Source of the DNA: Dehalococcoidia bacterium
GTDB lineage: Bacteria; Chloroflexota; Dehalococcoidia; JACVQG01; JAHKAY01
NCBI GenBank assembly: GCA_030740315.1
Contig: JASLXN010000015.1
Span: forward strand, 1 to 16,510
Direction of reading: 5' to 3'
DNA: 16,510 nucleotides
Made by a program: the position numbers and the translations under genes. Each line of letters starts with the position of its first letter. Within the stretch, counting starts at the first letter, position 1. Of the stretch, positions 6,904-14,080 are shown piece by piece. The notes under the pieces were generated by a model, which had not been told where the DNA came from, did not search any database, and was given only the letters and a program-made list of their open reading frames with translations.

Positions 6904-7551
6904 TTAACCCTGTCGGGACTTCTCCAGTCCCTTGCGGTTGATGGAGCGGGTGTAGTCGTCCCAGGCGTTATCATCGTCCGGTTTTTTACGCTGGATGCTG
7001 AAGTGGCAGGTGGGGTGCCCGGAAGGCATCCCGTAGTCAAAGGCTATTTGGAAGCCCCCCATTATCTCTGCGGCCGCCTGAAGCTCACCCTCCACCAGGT
7101 AACGTTGTATGCGGCAGTCTATCGGGGAGTATATGTCCTGAAGCGGACACCATTGGATGTGAAAAGAGCAAGAGTCCTCGTCGTCTATTAATGGCTCCTC
7201 AACCGAGGCATACAACACTTCGTTAATCCAAGTAAAGAAAGCCGAGGCCCTCTCGACATCCGTCATGTCGGGTGGGAACTCCACTCCCTGTAGCATCACC
7301 TCGGCTATTTTGCGGCCTACTCCAACCAGGGCGGCTGCGGCCACTTCCTGGCCCCTTTCTCCGAATTCCCGCTCCACAGCTTGGAGCATCTCTAGCAGTG
7401 CCCGTGACATTACTGACCCGAAGACAGCCATGGTAGCCGGGTCATAATCCTTCCGCGATAGTGCGTTCCGGCGGAAGCACTCCACCGCCTTGGCAAACGG
7501 CATGTTGAAGCCTACCTTGCGGCGTTCCTCTTGGCTTAGCTGCCTGGGCAT
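6904..7551 (-). CDS. protein resembling L-2-amino-thiazoline-4-carboxylate (ATC) hydrolase family
   Basis: The 215-residue product is mostly helical in its first half. Its second half is rich in Cys and His: Cys128 and Cys135 in CSFHIQWCPLQDIY, Cys146 (IDCRIQRYL), and the ending GHPTCHFSIQRKKP (His179, Cys182, His183). Late (G..C.F.I) and mid-protein (C..(C)PL) elements recall ATC hydrolase-like proteins, which in pseudomonads open a thiazoline ring during L-cysteine formation. Members of this family are widely annotated but mostly uncharacterised. I chose the ATG at 7551 because AGGAGA lies 7 bases upstream; an in-frame start farther upstream at 7623 would overlap the promoter. It has its own promoter behind the interrupted GalT-like gene. 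Family assignment is from memory and moderate. Confidence 0.55.
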   Translation of the reverse strand: MPRQLSQEERRKVGFNMPFAKAVECFRRNALSRKDYDPATMAVFGSVMSRALLEMLQAVEREFGERGQEVAAAALVGVGRKIAEVMLQGVEFPPDMTDVERASAFFTWINEVLYASVEEPLIDDEDSCSFHIQWCPLQDIYSPIDCRIQRYLVEGELQAAAEIMGGFQIAFDYGMPSGHPTCHFSIQRKKPDDDNAWDDYTRSINRKGLEKSRQG

Positions 7552-7594
7552 AACGATTCTCCTTTTATGGATAGGCAAAATGCTGGTTAAGATT

Positions 7595-7623
7595 ATTCTG
7601 GCATATGGCAAGGGGGGCGTCAA
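7595..7623 (-). promoter_or_regulatory. promoter for the ATC hydrolase-like gene
   Basis: On the minus strand, TTGACG (7618-7623) and CAGAAT (7595-7600) are separated by 17 bases. The leader to the ATG at 7551 is about 37 bases and includes the AGGAGA site. Confidence 0.5.
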
Positions 7624-7730
7624 AAAGGCCTAAGCCGTTGCGCCGGTCAGTGGCCGTTTTCGTTGGAGATACGGCGCAGTTCCCGCAAGAGCAGTGGGCT
7701 GGGGGTGCCATCGGCGCACAGGGCCACCCT

Positions 7731-8746
7731 CTACTCACGAGGCCCGGCCTCGTACCAGTGGCGCAGGGCCTCGGCGGTGTTCTCCGGAAGGTATCAATGA
7801 CGCTGGTCTGGAAGCCGATTTCAGCCCCGGCCCTATCGGAGGGCAGGCGGGAGCGCAGGGGGTACACATGCATATGCCACCTGAAGCTCTTGCGGGCCTG
7901 CTCCATGGCGGCGAAGGGGGCCATGTGCATGGCGATGTTGAGGTCTGTGATTCCACGGTATAGAAACAAGGCACGGAAGATACCCAGCACCTGGCGCATA
8001 AGATGTTTGCGCTGGGCGGGGGTGCTCTGCATGATATGAGATAGGTCATCGTTGGGGAAGACTAGCAACTCATATCAGCAGGTAGGTGCAAAGGCGGCCA
8101 GCACCACCACATCGTTGTCAAAGATAAGGCGGCGGCCATCCTCCCGCTCCTCCTGCAACAGGATGTCAAAGGGGTGTTGCCCCACTGCTTCTGTAATCTC
8201 AAGGCATCGTCGCCACTCGCGCTCCTGAACAGGGTCCGAAACAGAGGTGACGCCCTTGCGCTGTGAGTGGGGGTGCTGCTGCGAGGCCCCGGCGAAGGCG
8301 CCCCAGTTGGTGAAGTCCATGAAAGCGATTACATCCTCGTCCCGGGAACATCTCTCGGCAAGGTCGTAGGAGGACTCTATCATCATCTCCATGTCTTCAA
8401 AGTAGAGGTCAGAGAGCAGCACCTGGTGCTGGGAAAAGGGCGGGTAAATTGTGATCCAGTCGTACTTCTCCCAGGGGTAGAGATTGGGCACTGACACCGC
8501 ACCGCCAGAGTGCTGAATCCGGGGCTGCGGGGTGGCGGTGGCGTAATCGCAAAAGCTGCATTGGTTTATCGGACGCATATCCAGTTCCATCGATATGCCG
8601 ATGGTCCTGCGAGCGCGCTCCGGCGAGATTTTGGACACATTGCCGGAAATGGGGTCAACCCGGGTGAGGAAAGGGCGGCCTCGAGAGACGCCGTTCACAG
8701 AGAAGCTGGCTGTCAGCCCCTGGAACTCTCGGAGAAAGCCGACCAA
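7731..8746 (-). pseudogene. GalT-like (HIT superfamily) nucleotidylyltransferase with in-frame TGA and one-base frameshift
   Basis: The first segment (223 codons) carries the GalT zinc pair Cys63-x-x-Cys66 (CSFCDY), a probable zinc ligand His107, and the active-site HPHSQ (158-162). In galactose-1-phosphate uridylyltransferase the second His of this motif forms the covalent UMP intermediate. After APTC the frame meets TGA (8075-8077), then continues in the same frame as YELLVFPND and on through RWHMHVYP and EIGFQTSVIDTF, all GalT-like. Near 7783-7789 one base is missing: adding a C to CTTCCGG restores PENTAEALRHWYEAGPRE and a TAG at 7731-7733. The restored protein is 338 residues counting the TGA codon, a normal GalT length. 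The TTG start at 8746 has AGGAGG very close (2-3 bases). A strong promoter is still present. It is either a young pseudogene or a gene with TGA recoding plus a sequencing error; substrate is unknown. Confidence 0.8.
8027..8081 (-). other. long hairpin enclosing the in-frame TGA of the GalT-like gene
   Basis: In the mRNA sense, CTGC-TGATATGAG (8069-8081) pairs with CTCATATCA-T-GCAG (8027-8040): 9 perfect pairs, one bulged base, then 4 more pairs, around a 28-base interior. The first three bases of the 9-base arm are the TGA codon itself. The interior can form a smaller TAGTC/GACCTA stem with one bulge. Placement recalls bacterial SECIS elements, but the apical loop start does not fit the usual distance and G requirement well. 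Confidence 0.5.
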
Positions 8747-8785
8747 GCCCTCCTTTCATTACTCGCTGAAAGCCGATTTCGACGA

Positions 8786-8815
8786 ATTATAACAAGTATT
8801 TTGAAACCAAGTCAA
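8786..8815 (-). promoter_or_regulatory. strong promoter for the GalT-like gene
   Basis: On the minus strand, TTGACT (8810-8815) and a perfect TATAAT (8786-8791) are 18 bases apart. Predicted transcription start is near 8779, giving a leader of about 33 bases to the TTG at 8746. Confidence 0.65.
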
Positions 8816-8896
8816 TAACTTTTTGCCAGAATACGGCGCTGAAACGGGAAAGATTCCTGATACCTGTCTGCCTGGCTAATGGCCATTCTTCCTGAC

Positions 8897-8925
8897 TTGT
8901 GGCACGGCGGCCGCCACCTTACAAT
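8897..8925 (+). promoter_or_regulatory. promoter for the TPP enzyme gene
   Basis: TTGTGG (8897-8902) and TACAAT (8920-8925) are 17 bases apart. Transcription starting near 8932 would give a leader of about 14 bases carrying a GAGG at 8937-8940, which supports the TTG start at 8946. Confidence 0.55.
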
Positions 8926-8945
8926 ACACTTAGAATGAGGTCAGC

Positions 8946-10583
8946 TTGAAAGCCGCTGAGCTACTGCTAAAGTGCCTGGAGGCGGAGGGGGTGGAGTGTT
9001 TGTTCGGCCTTCCCGGAGAGGAAACCCTGGGGCTGTTGGATGCCCTTTCTCGCAGCCCCATCAAGTTCGTCCTCACCCGACACGAGGTTGGGGCAGCGTT
9101 TATGGCCGGCGTCTATGGCCGCTTGACCGGCAAGCCGGGGGTGTGTTTCTCCACTCTTGGCCCCGGCGCCACCAACCTGCTCACCGGTGTGGCCAATGCC
9201 TACTTGGACCGCTCCCCGTTGGTGGCCATCACTGGGCAGGCATCCTTAGGGAAGTCCCATAAGGAGGCCCACCAGTACATAGATGTGGTGGAGATATTCC
9301 GCCCGGTTACCAAATGGAACGCCCGTATAGAACGGGGGGAAGCTATCCCGGAGATGGTGCGCAAGGCCTTCAAAGAGGCGGTTATGGAAAAGCCCGGGGC
9401 CACGCACTTAGAGTTGCCCGATGATGTGGCCGACGAAGAGGCAAACGGTGGACCACTGCAGCACACCGGCGTGGTATACCCCATGCCCGCCGAGACTGCC
9501 ATATTCCAGGCGGCCCAACTGATTCAGGAGGCCAGCTATCCTGTGGCCCTGGCTGGACACGGTGTCATACGGCGTGAGGCCGGGAGGAAGTTGAGTGAGT
9601 TCGCCCACCGTCTGGGGGTGCCTGTGGCCCACACCTTTATGGGCAATGGTGCTATGGACTACCGCGACTACCTCTCACTGCTCACGGTGGGCTTGCACCA
9701 AAGGGATTGGGTGATGTGCGGCCTGGAAAAGGCGGATGTGATTATCGCAGTGGGCTACGACCAGGTCGAGTACGGGCCCGATCTCTGGAACGGCAACGGC
9801 GACAAGAAGATTATCCATATTGACACTACCCCCGCAGAGGTGGACGAGTTCTACCAGCCGGCGGTGGAGATTGTGGGTGAAATCGGGGATGCCCTTTCAG
9901 CTCTTTCGGCAGCCTGTCCGCTGCGCCAAGGGGTGCCCTCCGGGCCGGCAGTGCTCCGGGAGGTCGTACTCCAGGAGCTGGAGGACTTTAGGAGCGATGA
10001 CTCCTTTCCCCTCAAGCCGCAACGGATAATCTCCGACCTCCGTTGCGGCATGGGGGACGAAGATATTCTGCTCTCTGACGTGGGTGCCCATAAGGTATGG
10101 CTGGCCCGTCTGTTCCCCACTGCCAAGACCAACAGCGTTGTCATATCTAACGGCCTGGCGTCTATGGGGGTGGCCCTACCGGGGGCCATAGCTGCCAAGC
10201 TGGCCTTCCCGCACCGGCAGGTGTTGGCCGTGGTAGGCGACGGGGGTTTTATGATGACCGTCGCCGAGCTTGAGACCGCTCGCCGCTTGGGGCTTGCCTT
10301 CGTGGTTCTTGTATGGGTGGACTCCGGCTATGGCCTCATCTCTTGGAAGGAGATGAAACGCTATGAGCATGACTTCGGAACCTCCTTCACTAACCCGGAC
10401 TTCGCCCTGCTGGCCCGCTCTATGGGGCTACCCGGTTTCCGCATAGAGACCGCCTCACAGCTATTGCCTACGTTGCGGCAGGCCATGGGGATGGGCCAGC
10501 CGGTGGTGATAGAGGTGCCCGTGGACTACTCGGAGAACCTGCGCCTCACGGAGCGGCTGGGCCACTTAACCTGCCCTGTATAA
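8946..10583 (+). CDS. TPP-dependent enzyme, acetolactate synthase large subunit-like (catabolic AlsS type)
   Basis: The 545-residue protein has the three-domain layout of the acetohydroxyacid synthase/pyruvate oxidase superfamily. Glu47 in LTRHEVGAAFMAG matches the TPP-activating glutamate, GPGATNLLTGVANAY is typical of the N-terminal domain, and GDGGFMMTVAELETA begins the TPP/Mg binding motif at 431-433. The usual Asn-Asn end of that motif is VDSGYGLISWK, which resembles the NDS version of catabolic AlsS proteins. No small regulatory subunit (IlvN/IlvH) is adjacent, again favouring a catabolic enzyme making acetolactate from two pyruvates. Other members (2-hydroxyacyl-CoA lyase, oxalyl-CoA decarboxylase, sulfoacetaldehyde acetyltransferase) cannot be excluded, especially with CoA-transferases next door. 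TTG at 8946 is chosen from the promoter and GAGG site, and it retains the canonical N-terminus. Confidence 0.82.
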   Translation: MKAAELLLKCLEAEGVECLFGLPGEETLGLLDALSRSPIKFVLTRHEVGAAFMAGVYGRLTGKPGVCFSTLGPGATNLLTGVANAYLDRSPLVAITGQASLGKSHKEAHQYIDVVEIFRPVTKWNARIERGEAIPEMVRKAFKEAVMEKPGATHLELPDDVADEEANGGPLQHTGVVYPMPAETAIFQAAQLIQEASYPVALAGHGVIRREAGRKLSEFAHRLGVPVAHTFMGNGAMDYRDYLSLLTVGLHQRDWVMCGLEKADVIIAVGYDQVEYGPDLWNGNGDKKIIHIDTTPAEVDEFYQPAVEIVGEIGDALSALSAACPLRQGVPSGPAVLREVVLQELEDFRSDDSFPLKPQRIISDLRCGMGDEDILLSDVGAHKVWLARLFPTAKTNSVVISNGLASMGVALPGAIAAKLAFPHRQVLAVVGDGGFMMTVAELETARRLGLAFVVLVWVDSGYGLISWKEMKRYEHDFGTSFTNPDFALLARSMGLPGFRIETASQLLPTLRQAMGMGQPVVIEVPVDYSENLRLTERLGHLTCPV

Positions 10584-10651
10584 CCCCTCCTCAGCCTCAG
10601 GGCGACACAGATGTGGCCTGCCCTTACTCCTACCTGCCCAAGCTAAATCTC

Positions 10652-10667
10652 CTGGGGGATCCCCCAG
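10652..10667. repeat. 16-base perfect palindrome in the intergenic region
   Basis: CTGGGGGATCCCCCAG is fully self-complementary. It lies 69 bases after the TPP enzyme stop and lacks a following T-run, so it is not a classic intrinsic terminator. Confidence 0.6.
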
Positions 10668-10852
10668 ACCTCCGCGCTTATTCAGGCCGCTCATGGTTAG
10701 ATAGGCCCCTCGGCAGGCTCAGGACAGTGCTTACCATGGCGGTTATTACTCTCTTAGCAATGAAGGGGACCTGAGGGGTCTCACCCTTCTAAGCTTACTG
10801 GGAGAGCGTTTGGGACTAACAGGGCCTCCCTTACCCTGTAGAGGGGATTAAT

Positions 10853-10882
10853 TTGACAAGCTACTTATATGACTCTTATCAT
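10853..10882 (+). promoter_or_regulatory. promoter for the CoA-transferase pair
   Basis: A perfect TTGACA (10853-10858) and TATCAT (10877-10882) are 18 bases apart. ATATGAC occurs twice in and just after the spacer, and TCATATGA is an 8-base palindrome overlapping the -10 box, so a regulator may bind here. Confidence 0.6.
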
Positions 10883-10911
10883 ATGACAAAATATTACCGA
10901 AGGATTGTGTA

Positions 10912-12147
10912 TTGCTCAACGGATACCGCATATTAGACCTCAGCGATGATAAGGGCCTGTTCTGCGGTAAACTGCTGGCTGATATGGGCGCTGAGGTGGT
11001 GAAGGTGGAGAGACCGGGAGGAGACCCCGCCCGCATGATTGGCCCCTTCTACCAGGACGACCCTCATCCAGGTAAAAGCCTATTCTGGTTTGCCTTCTGC
11101 CAGGGCAAACAGGGCGTTACTCTGAATTTGGAGGAGCAGCGTGGTCGGGACCTGTTAAAGAACTTGGCAGCAAAGGCTGATGCTGTTATTGAGTCTTTTC
11201 CCATCGGATACCTTGACTCAATTGGAGTGGGCTATGATGCCCTCACGGAGGTCAATCCCACCCTGGTGTACACTACCGTCACCCCGTTCGGTACCACAGG
11301 CCCCTACAAGGACTACAAGGGGCCGGATATCGTAGCCATGGCCATGAGCGGCTACATGTCCCTGTGCGGAGATACAGATAGAGCCCCAGTGCGGGATAGC
11401 TTTCCTATAGCCTACCCAATCGCTGGCACGGAGGCCGCTGCTGGCACGGTCATGGCTCTGTTCCACAGAGGACGCACCGGTAAGGGTCAGCGGGTGGATG
11501 CCTCAGCCCAGCAATCCTCGGTGAGCTTGAGTGCTAATGCCCCCGCCTTTCAAGACATTAATCAGCGCCGACTCAGACGTTCGGGCCAGTTTCGGGGAGA
11601 GCTTCTGGCCGCCATCCCAGAACGGCAGGTATGGCCGTGTAAGGACGGTTTTATCTGCTTCGCCATATACGGCGGCGCTACTGGCGCCCGTGTGAACCAA
11701 GCTTTGGTGGACTGGATGGATAGCGAGGGCATGGCCGATGAATTTCTTCGCGGGATAGACTGGAAAGCCCTGGATATGTCCACAGTGACCCGCGAATGGA
11801 TGGAGCCCGTGGAGGATAGGCTGGGGGCCTTTTTCCTAACCCATACCAAGAATGAGATGCTACAGGGTGCGCTGGAGCGCCGTCTTATTCTCCTTCCGGT
11901 GTATGACATGACGGATATCATCAATGATCCGCAGCTACAGTCACGCGGCTACTGGATGGATGTGGAGCACCCTGAACTGGGCCGTTCCATCACCTATCCT
12001 GGAGCGTTTATCCAGTCCAGACCGACTCCGGTGCAGCCCGGAAAACGAGCGCCCATGGTGGGTGAACATAACCGGGAAGTCTACGGGGGGTGGTTGGGGC
12101 TTACTGTAGATGAGATAGATGCGCTAAAGCAGCAGGGGGTGATTTAG
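10912..12147 (+). CDS. family III (CaiB/BaiF) CoA-transferase, subunit lacking the catalytic Asp
   Basis: Family III CoA-transferases move CoA between carboxylic acids through an aspartyl-CoA intermediate. This 411-residue protein shows the family features: LNGYRILDLSD at the start, LLADMGAEVVKVERPGGD, RTGKGQRVDAS (188-198), and a C-terminal GEHNREV with a GVI end. Counting back from TGKG, the position of the catalytic Asp169 of formyl-CoA transferase is Tyr168 here (sequence IAYPIAG), so the acid is missing. The next gene, one base away, keeps it. Start is TTG at 10912 with GAAGGA 7 bases upstream; it preserves the normal family N-terminus. It is probably the non-catalytic partner in a two-subunit enzyme, as in heteromeric BbsEF or SmtAB. 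The substrates are unknown. Confidence 0.9.
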   Translation: MLNGYRILDLSDDKGLFCGKLLADMGAEVVKVERPGGDPARMIGPFYQDDPHPGKSLFWFAFCQGKQGVTLNLEEQRGRDLLKNLAAKADAVIESFPIGYLDSIGVGYDALTEVNPTLVYTTVTPFGTTGPYKDYKGPDIVAMAMSGYMSLCGDTDRAPVRDSFPIAYPIAGTEAAAGTVMALFHRGRTGKGQRVDASAQQSSVSLSANAPAFQDINQRRLRRSGQFRGELLAAIPERQVWPCKDGFICFAIYGGATGARVNQALVDWMDSEGMADEFLRGIDWKALDMSTVTREWMEPVEDRLGAFFLTHTKNEMLQGALERRLILLPVYDMTDIINDPQLQSRGYWMDVEHPELGRSITYPGAFIQSRPTPVQPGKRAPMVGEHNREVYGGWLGLTVDEIDALKQQGVI

Positions 12148-12148
12148 C

Positions 12149-13357
12149 ATGTCAGGTATCTTTGACGGCATTAAAGTGGCGGATTTTACCCACTTCGGCA
12201 TAGGCCCCATGACCGGCCGCTACTTGGCGGACCACGGGGCAACCGTGGTGCATGTCGAGTCAGCTACCCGGCCTGACTCGGTGCGCACCTCGCCACCCTT
12301 TAGGGATGGCGCGGTGGGTCTCAACCGCGGCGGATTCTTTGCCAGCCTCAACACTAGTAAAATGGGACTCTCTCTCAACCTGAAGACGGAGCGTGGTGTA
12401 GAACTGGCCAAGAAACTGGCTGCCTGGGCGGATGTGGTGGTCGAAAACTTCGCCCCCGGGGTAATGGTGCGCATGGGACTGGGTTACGATGACATTATTA
12501 AGGTCAACCCCGCCCTGGTGATGATAAGCTTGACTAACTTGGGCCAGACCGGCCCTTACGCCGGGCACCCCGGCACCGGAACGGTAGCCCAGGCCGTTGC
12601 AGGGCTGGTACATGGGATGGGCTGGCCCGACAGAGGCCCGGTAACTCCCTTTGGGGCCATTCCCGACTTCGTGGCACCCTACTTCGGCGCGCTGGCCGTA
12701 AGCGCAGCTCTGGATCAACGCCGCCGCACCGGAAAGGGCCAGTATATAGACCTTTCCCAGTTTGAAATCTCCTCCTGGCTCATCGCTCCTGTCATCCTAG
12801 ACCGTATTGCCAACGACCGGGAGGCAGTGCGGATGGGTAATCGCGATCCACATTTTACCCCTCATGGGGCTTTCCCCTGTCAGGGAGATGACCGTTGGCT
12901 GACAATCGCCTGCACTACCGATGCGGAGTGGCAGTCCCTTTGCCAGATTATGGGACGACCGGAGTTGGCCTCGGACCCTAGCTTCGCTACCCTGAAGGCC
13001 CGTCAGGACAACGAGGATGAGTTGGAAAGGACTATCTCCACCTGGACACGGGAGCGTTCCGCTCACGATACCATGCATTTACTTCAGAGAGCGGGTGTCC
13101 CCGCCGGTGTGGTGGAGGATATGGCTGAAATCTACCAGGATCCCCAGTTAGAGCACCGGCAGCATTTCCCTCTTGTAGACCATCCGGAAATAGGTCCTCA
13201 TCGCCCTCAAGGTCACGGGGTGCGTTTTTCTGAGACACCCTCAGAAATTAAACGGGCACCCCTGGTGGGGGAGCACAATGAGGAGGTGATACGGGGCCTT
13301 CTGGGCCTTTCCGAGGAAGAGTATGTGAATCTGGCGCTGGAGCGGGTAATAGAGTAG
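12149..13357 (+). CDS. family III (CaiB/BaiF) CoA-transferase, subunit with the catalytic Asp
   Basis: The 402-residue protein has the family start (FDGIKVADFTHFGIGP), LADHGATVVHVE, LNLKTERG, ENFAPGVMVRMGLGYDD, RRRTGKGQYIDLS (191-203), and the C-terminal GEHNEEV. Counting back the same distance from TGKG places Asp173 (AIPDFVAP) at the catalytic position, unlike its neighbour. It begins one base after the stop of the first CoA-transferase gene, with a G-rich site (GGGGGTGA) inside that gene's end, so the two are translated together. Two different family III genes in tandem recall Chloroflexus succinyl-CoA:malate CoA-transferase (SmtAB) and benzylsuccinate CoA-transferase (BbsEF), both two-subunit enzymes. 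Substrates cannot be assigned from sequence alone. Confidence 0.92.
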   Translation: MSGIFDGIKVADFTHFGIGPMTGRYLADHGATVVHVESATRPDSVRTSPPFRDGAVGLNRGGFFASLNTSKMGLSLNLKTERGVELAKKLAAWADVVVENFAPGVMVRMGLGYDDIIKVNPALVMISLTNLGQTGPYAGHPGTGTVAQAVAGLVHGMGWPDRGPVTPFGAIPDFVAPYFGALAVSAALDQRRRTGKGQYIDLSQFEISSWLIAPVILDRIANDREAVRMGNRDPHFTPHGAFPCQGDDRWLTIACTTDAEWQSLCQIMGRPELASDPSFATLKARQDNEDELERTISTWTRERSAHDTMHLLQRAGVPAGVVEDMAEIYQDPQLEHRQHFPLVDHPEIGPHRPQGHGVRFSETPSEIKRAPLVGEHNEEVIRGLLGLSEEEYVNLALERVIE

Positions 13358-13364
13358 CCGCGGT

Positions 13365-13385
13365 CCCGCCGGGGGCGGGTTGTTT
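13365..13385 (+). terminator. intrinsic terminator after the CoA-transferase pair
   Basis: CCCGCC (13365-13370), a GGG loop and GGCGGG (13374-13379) form a 6-bp GC stem, followed by TTGTTT. It starts 8 bases after the stop codon in a convergent gap. Confidence 0.65.
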
Positions 13386-13411
13386 GCTATTCCTGCCTGC
13401 CCTGTTGTCCT

Positions 13412-13996
13412 TTAGATAACCCCGCCATCGCGGAAGCGGGAGATTTCATCCCGGCTATACCCGCCGACCTCCAGCAGCACATCCTCCGTGTGCTGACCGA
13501 ACATTGGTGATGGTCCCTGCACCTTGGCCGGTGAATAATGGACGTGAAAAGGGGTGCCGGTTGTTCCTGCCAGCGAGGAGATGTTGATTATGCAGCCGCT
13601 GCGCCGGTCCAGCATATCGGAGAGCACCGCCTGGGTGCAGTTGAAAGCGCCCTTCAGGTGAATGGAGAGTAACCGGTCCCAGGCCTCCTCCGTTATCTCC
13701 AAAAAAGGCTTGTAGTCCCCGATTCCCGCATTGTTTACCAGGATGTCTATGCGCCCCAGCTCGGCCACTGCCCTGGCGACCATGTCCTGTGTCTCCATGG
13801 TGCTGGACACGTCGGCCTTAATAGACAGCCCCGTTACACCCGCTGAGCACACTTTTTCTGCGGTTGCCACCGCTGTTTCCTCGTTGATATCGCCCACTGC
13901 CACAGCGGCCCCCTCCGTGGCGAACGTCACGGCTATGGCCCTGCCAATGCCAGACCCCGCCCCTGTAACCAGCGCTACCTTGCCTTCTAGTCTCAT
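13412..13996 (-). pseudogene. chimeric frame: truncated short-chain dehydrogenase fused to the tail of a CaiB/BaiF CoA-transferase
   Basis: From the ATG at 13996 (AAGGGGG about 5 bases upstream) the 194-residue frame starts as a normal SDR. It has the NAD(P)-binding TGAGSGIG (11-18), DVSS, NNAG (88-91), the catalytic Ser at about 140-141, and Tyr154/Lys158 in HYSPAK. A normal SDR continues about 90 residues more. Here the sequence changes right after the YxxxK motif to the C-terminal tail of a family III CoA-transferase. The last 33 residues (162-194, from PMFGQHTEDV to DGGVI) align without gaps with the end of the intact CoA-transferase at 10912-12147 (PMVGEHNREV to QQGVI). The frame is open, but lacks the SDR substrate-binding end and nearly all of the transferase. 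It looks like a deletion junction and is probably inactive. The parent transferase was a third copy, on the opposite strand from the intact pair. Confidence 0.8.
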
Positions 13997-14080
13997 GACC
14001 ACCCCCTTTTATTTTGATTCATGCTCCATGGATACCGCAGCCGGGCCGTGCTCACCTTCTTGCCCGACCCGCCGCGCATG

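Larger units (their letters stand above)
10584..10911. other. 328-base intergenic region with palindromic repeat remnants and a promoter
   Basis: No gene is supported here. From left to right it holds the 16-base palindrome (10652-10667), a repeat-like module at 10711-10742 (CGGCAGGCTCAGGAC followed by ACCATGGCGG) that shares CAGGCTC and ACCATGGCGG with the element at 14081-14230, and the promoter of the downstream CoA-transferase genes. The separate promoter suggests those genes are not simply cotranscribed with the TPP enzyme. Confidence 0.55.

Noticed and set aside
6795..7040. 81-codon minus-strand frame overlapping the end of the ATC hydrolase-like gene
   Set aside because: It mostly reads the real gene in another frame and has no ribosome-binding site.
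7621..7645. Possible terminator (GGC-TTAG-GCC then TTTTT) after the GalT-like gene on the minus strand
   Set aside because: Only a 3-bp stem; too weak to claim.
7565..7730. Continuation of the GalT-like frame past the frameshift to a stop at 7565
   Set aside because: The residues after the shift are low-complexity Pro/Arg/Cys-rich and do not resemble GalT; the alternative frame ending at 7731 gives a proper family C-terminus.
8946..10583. Assignment as anabolic acetolactate synthase IlvB of branched-chain amino acid synthesis
   Set aside because: No small subunit or other ilv/leu gene is nearby and the TPP motif ends VDSGYG rather than the NN form usual for IlvB.
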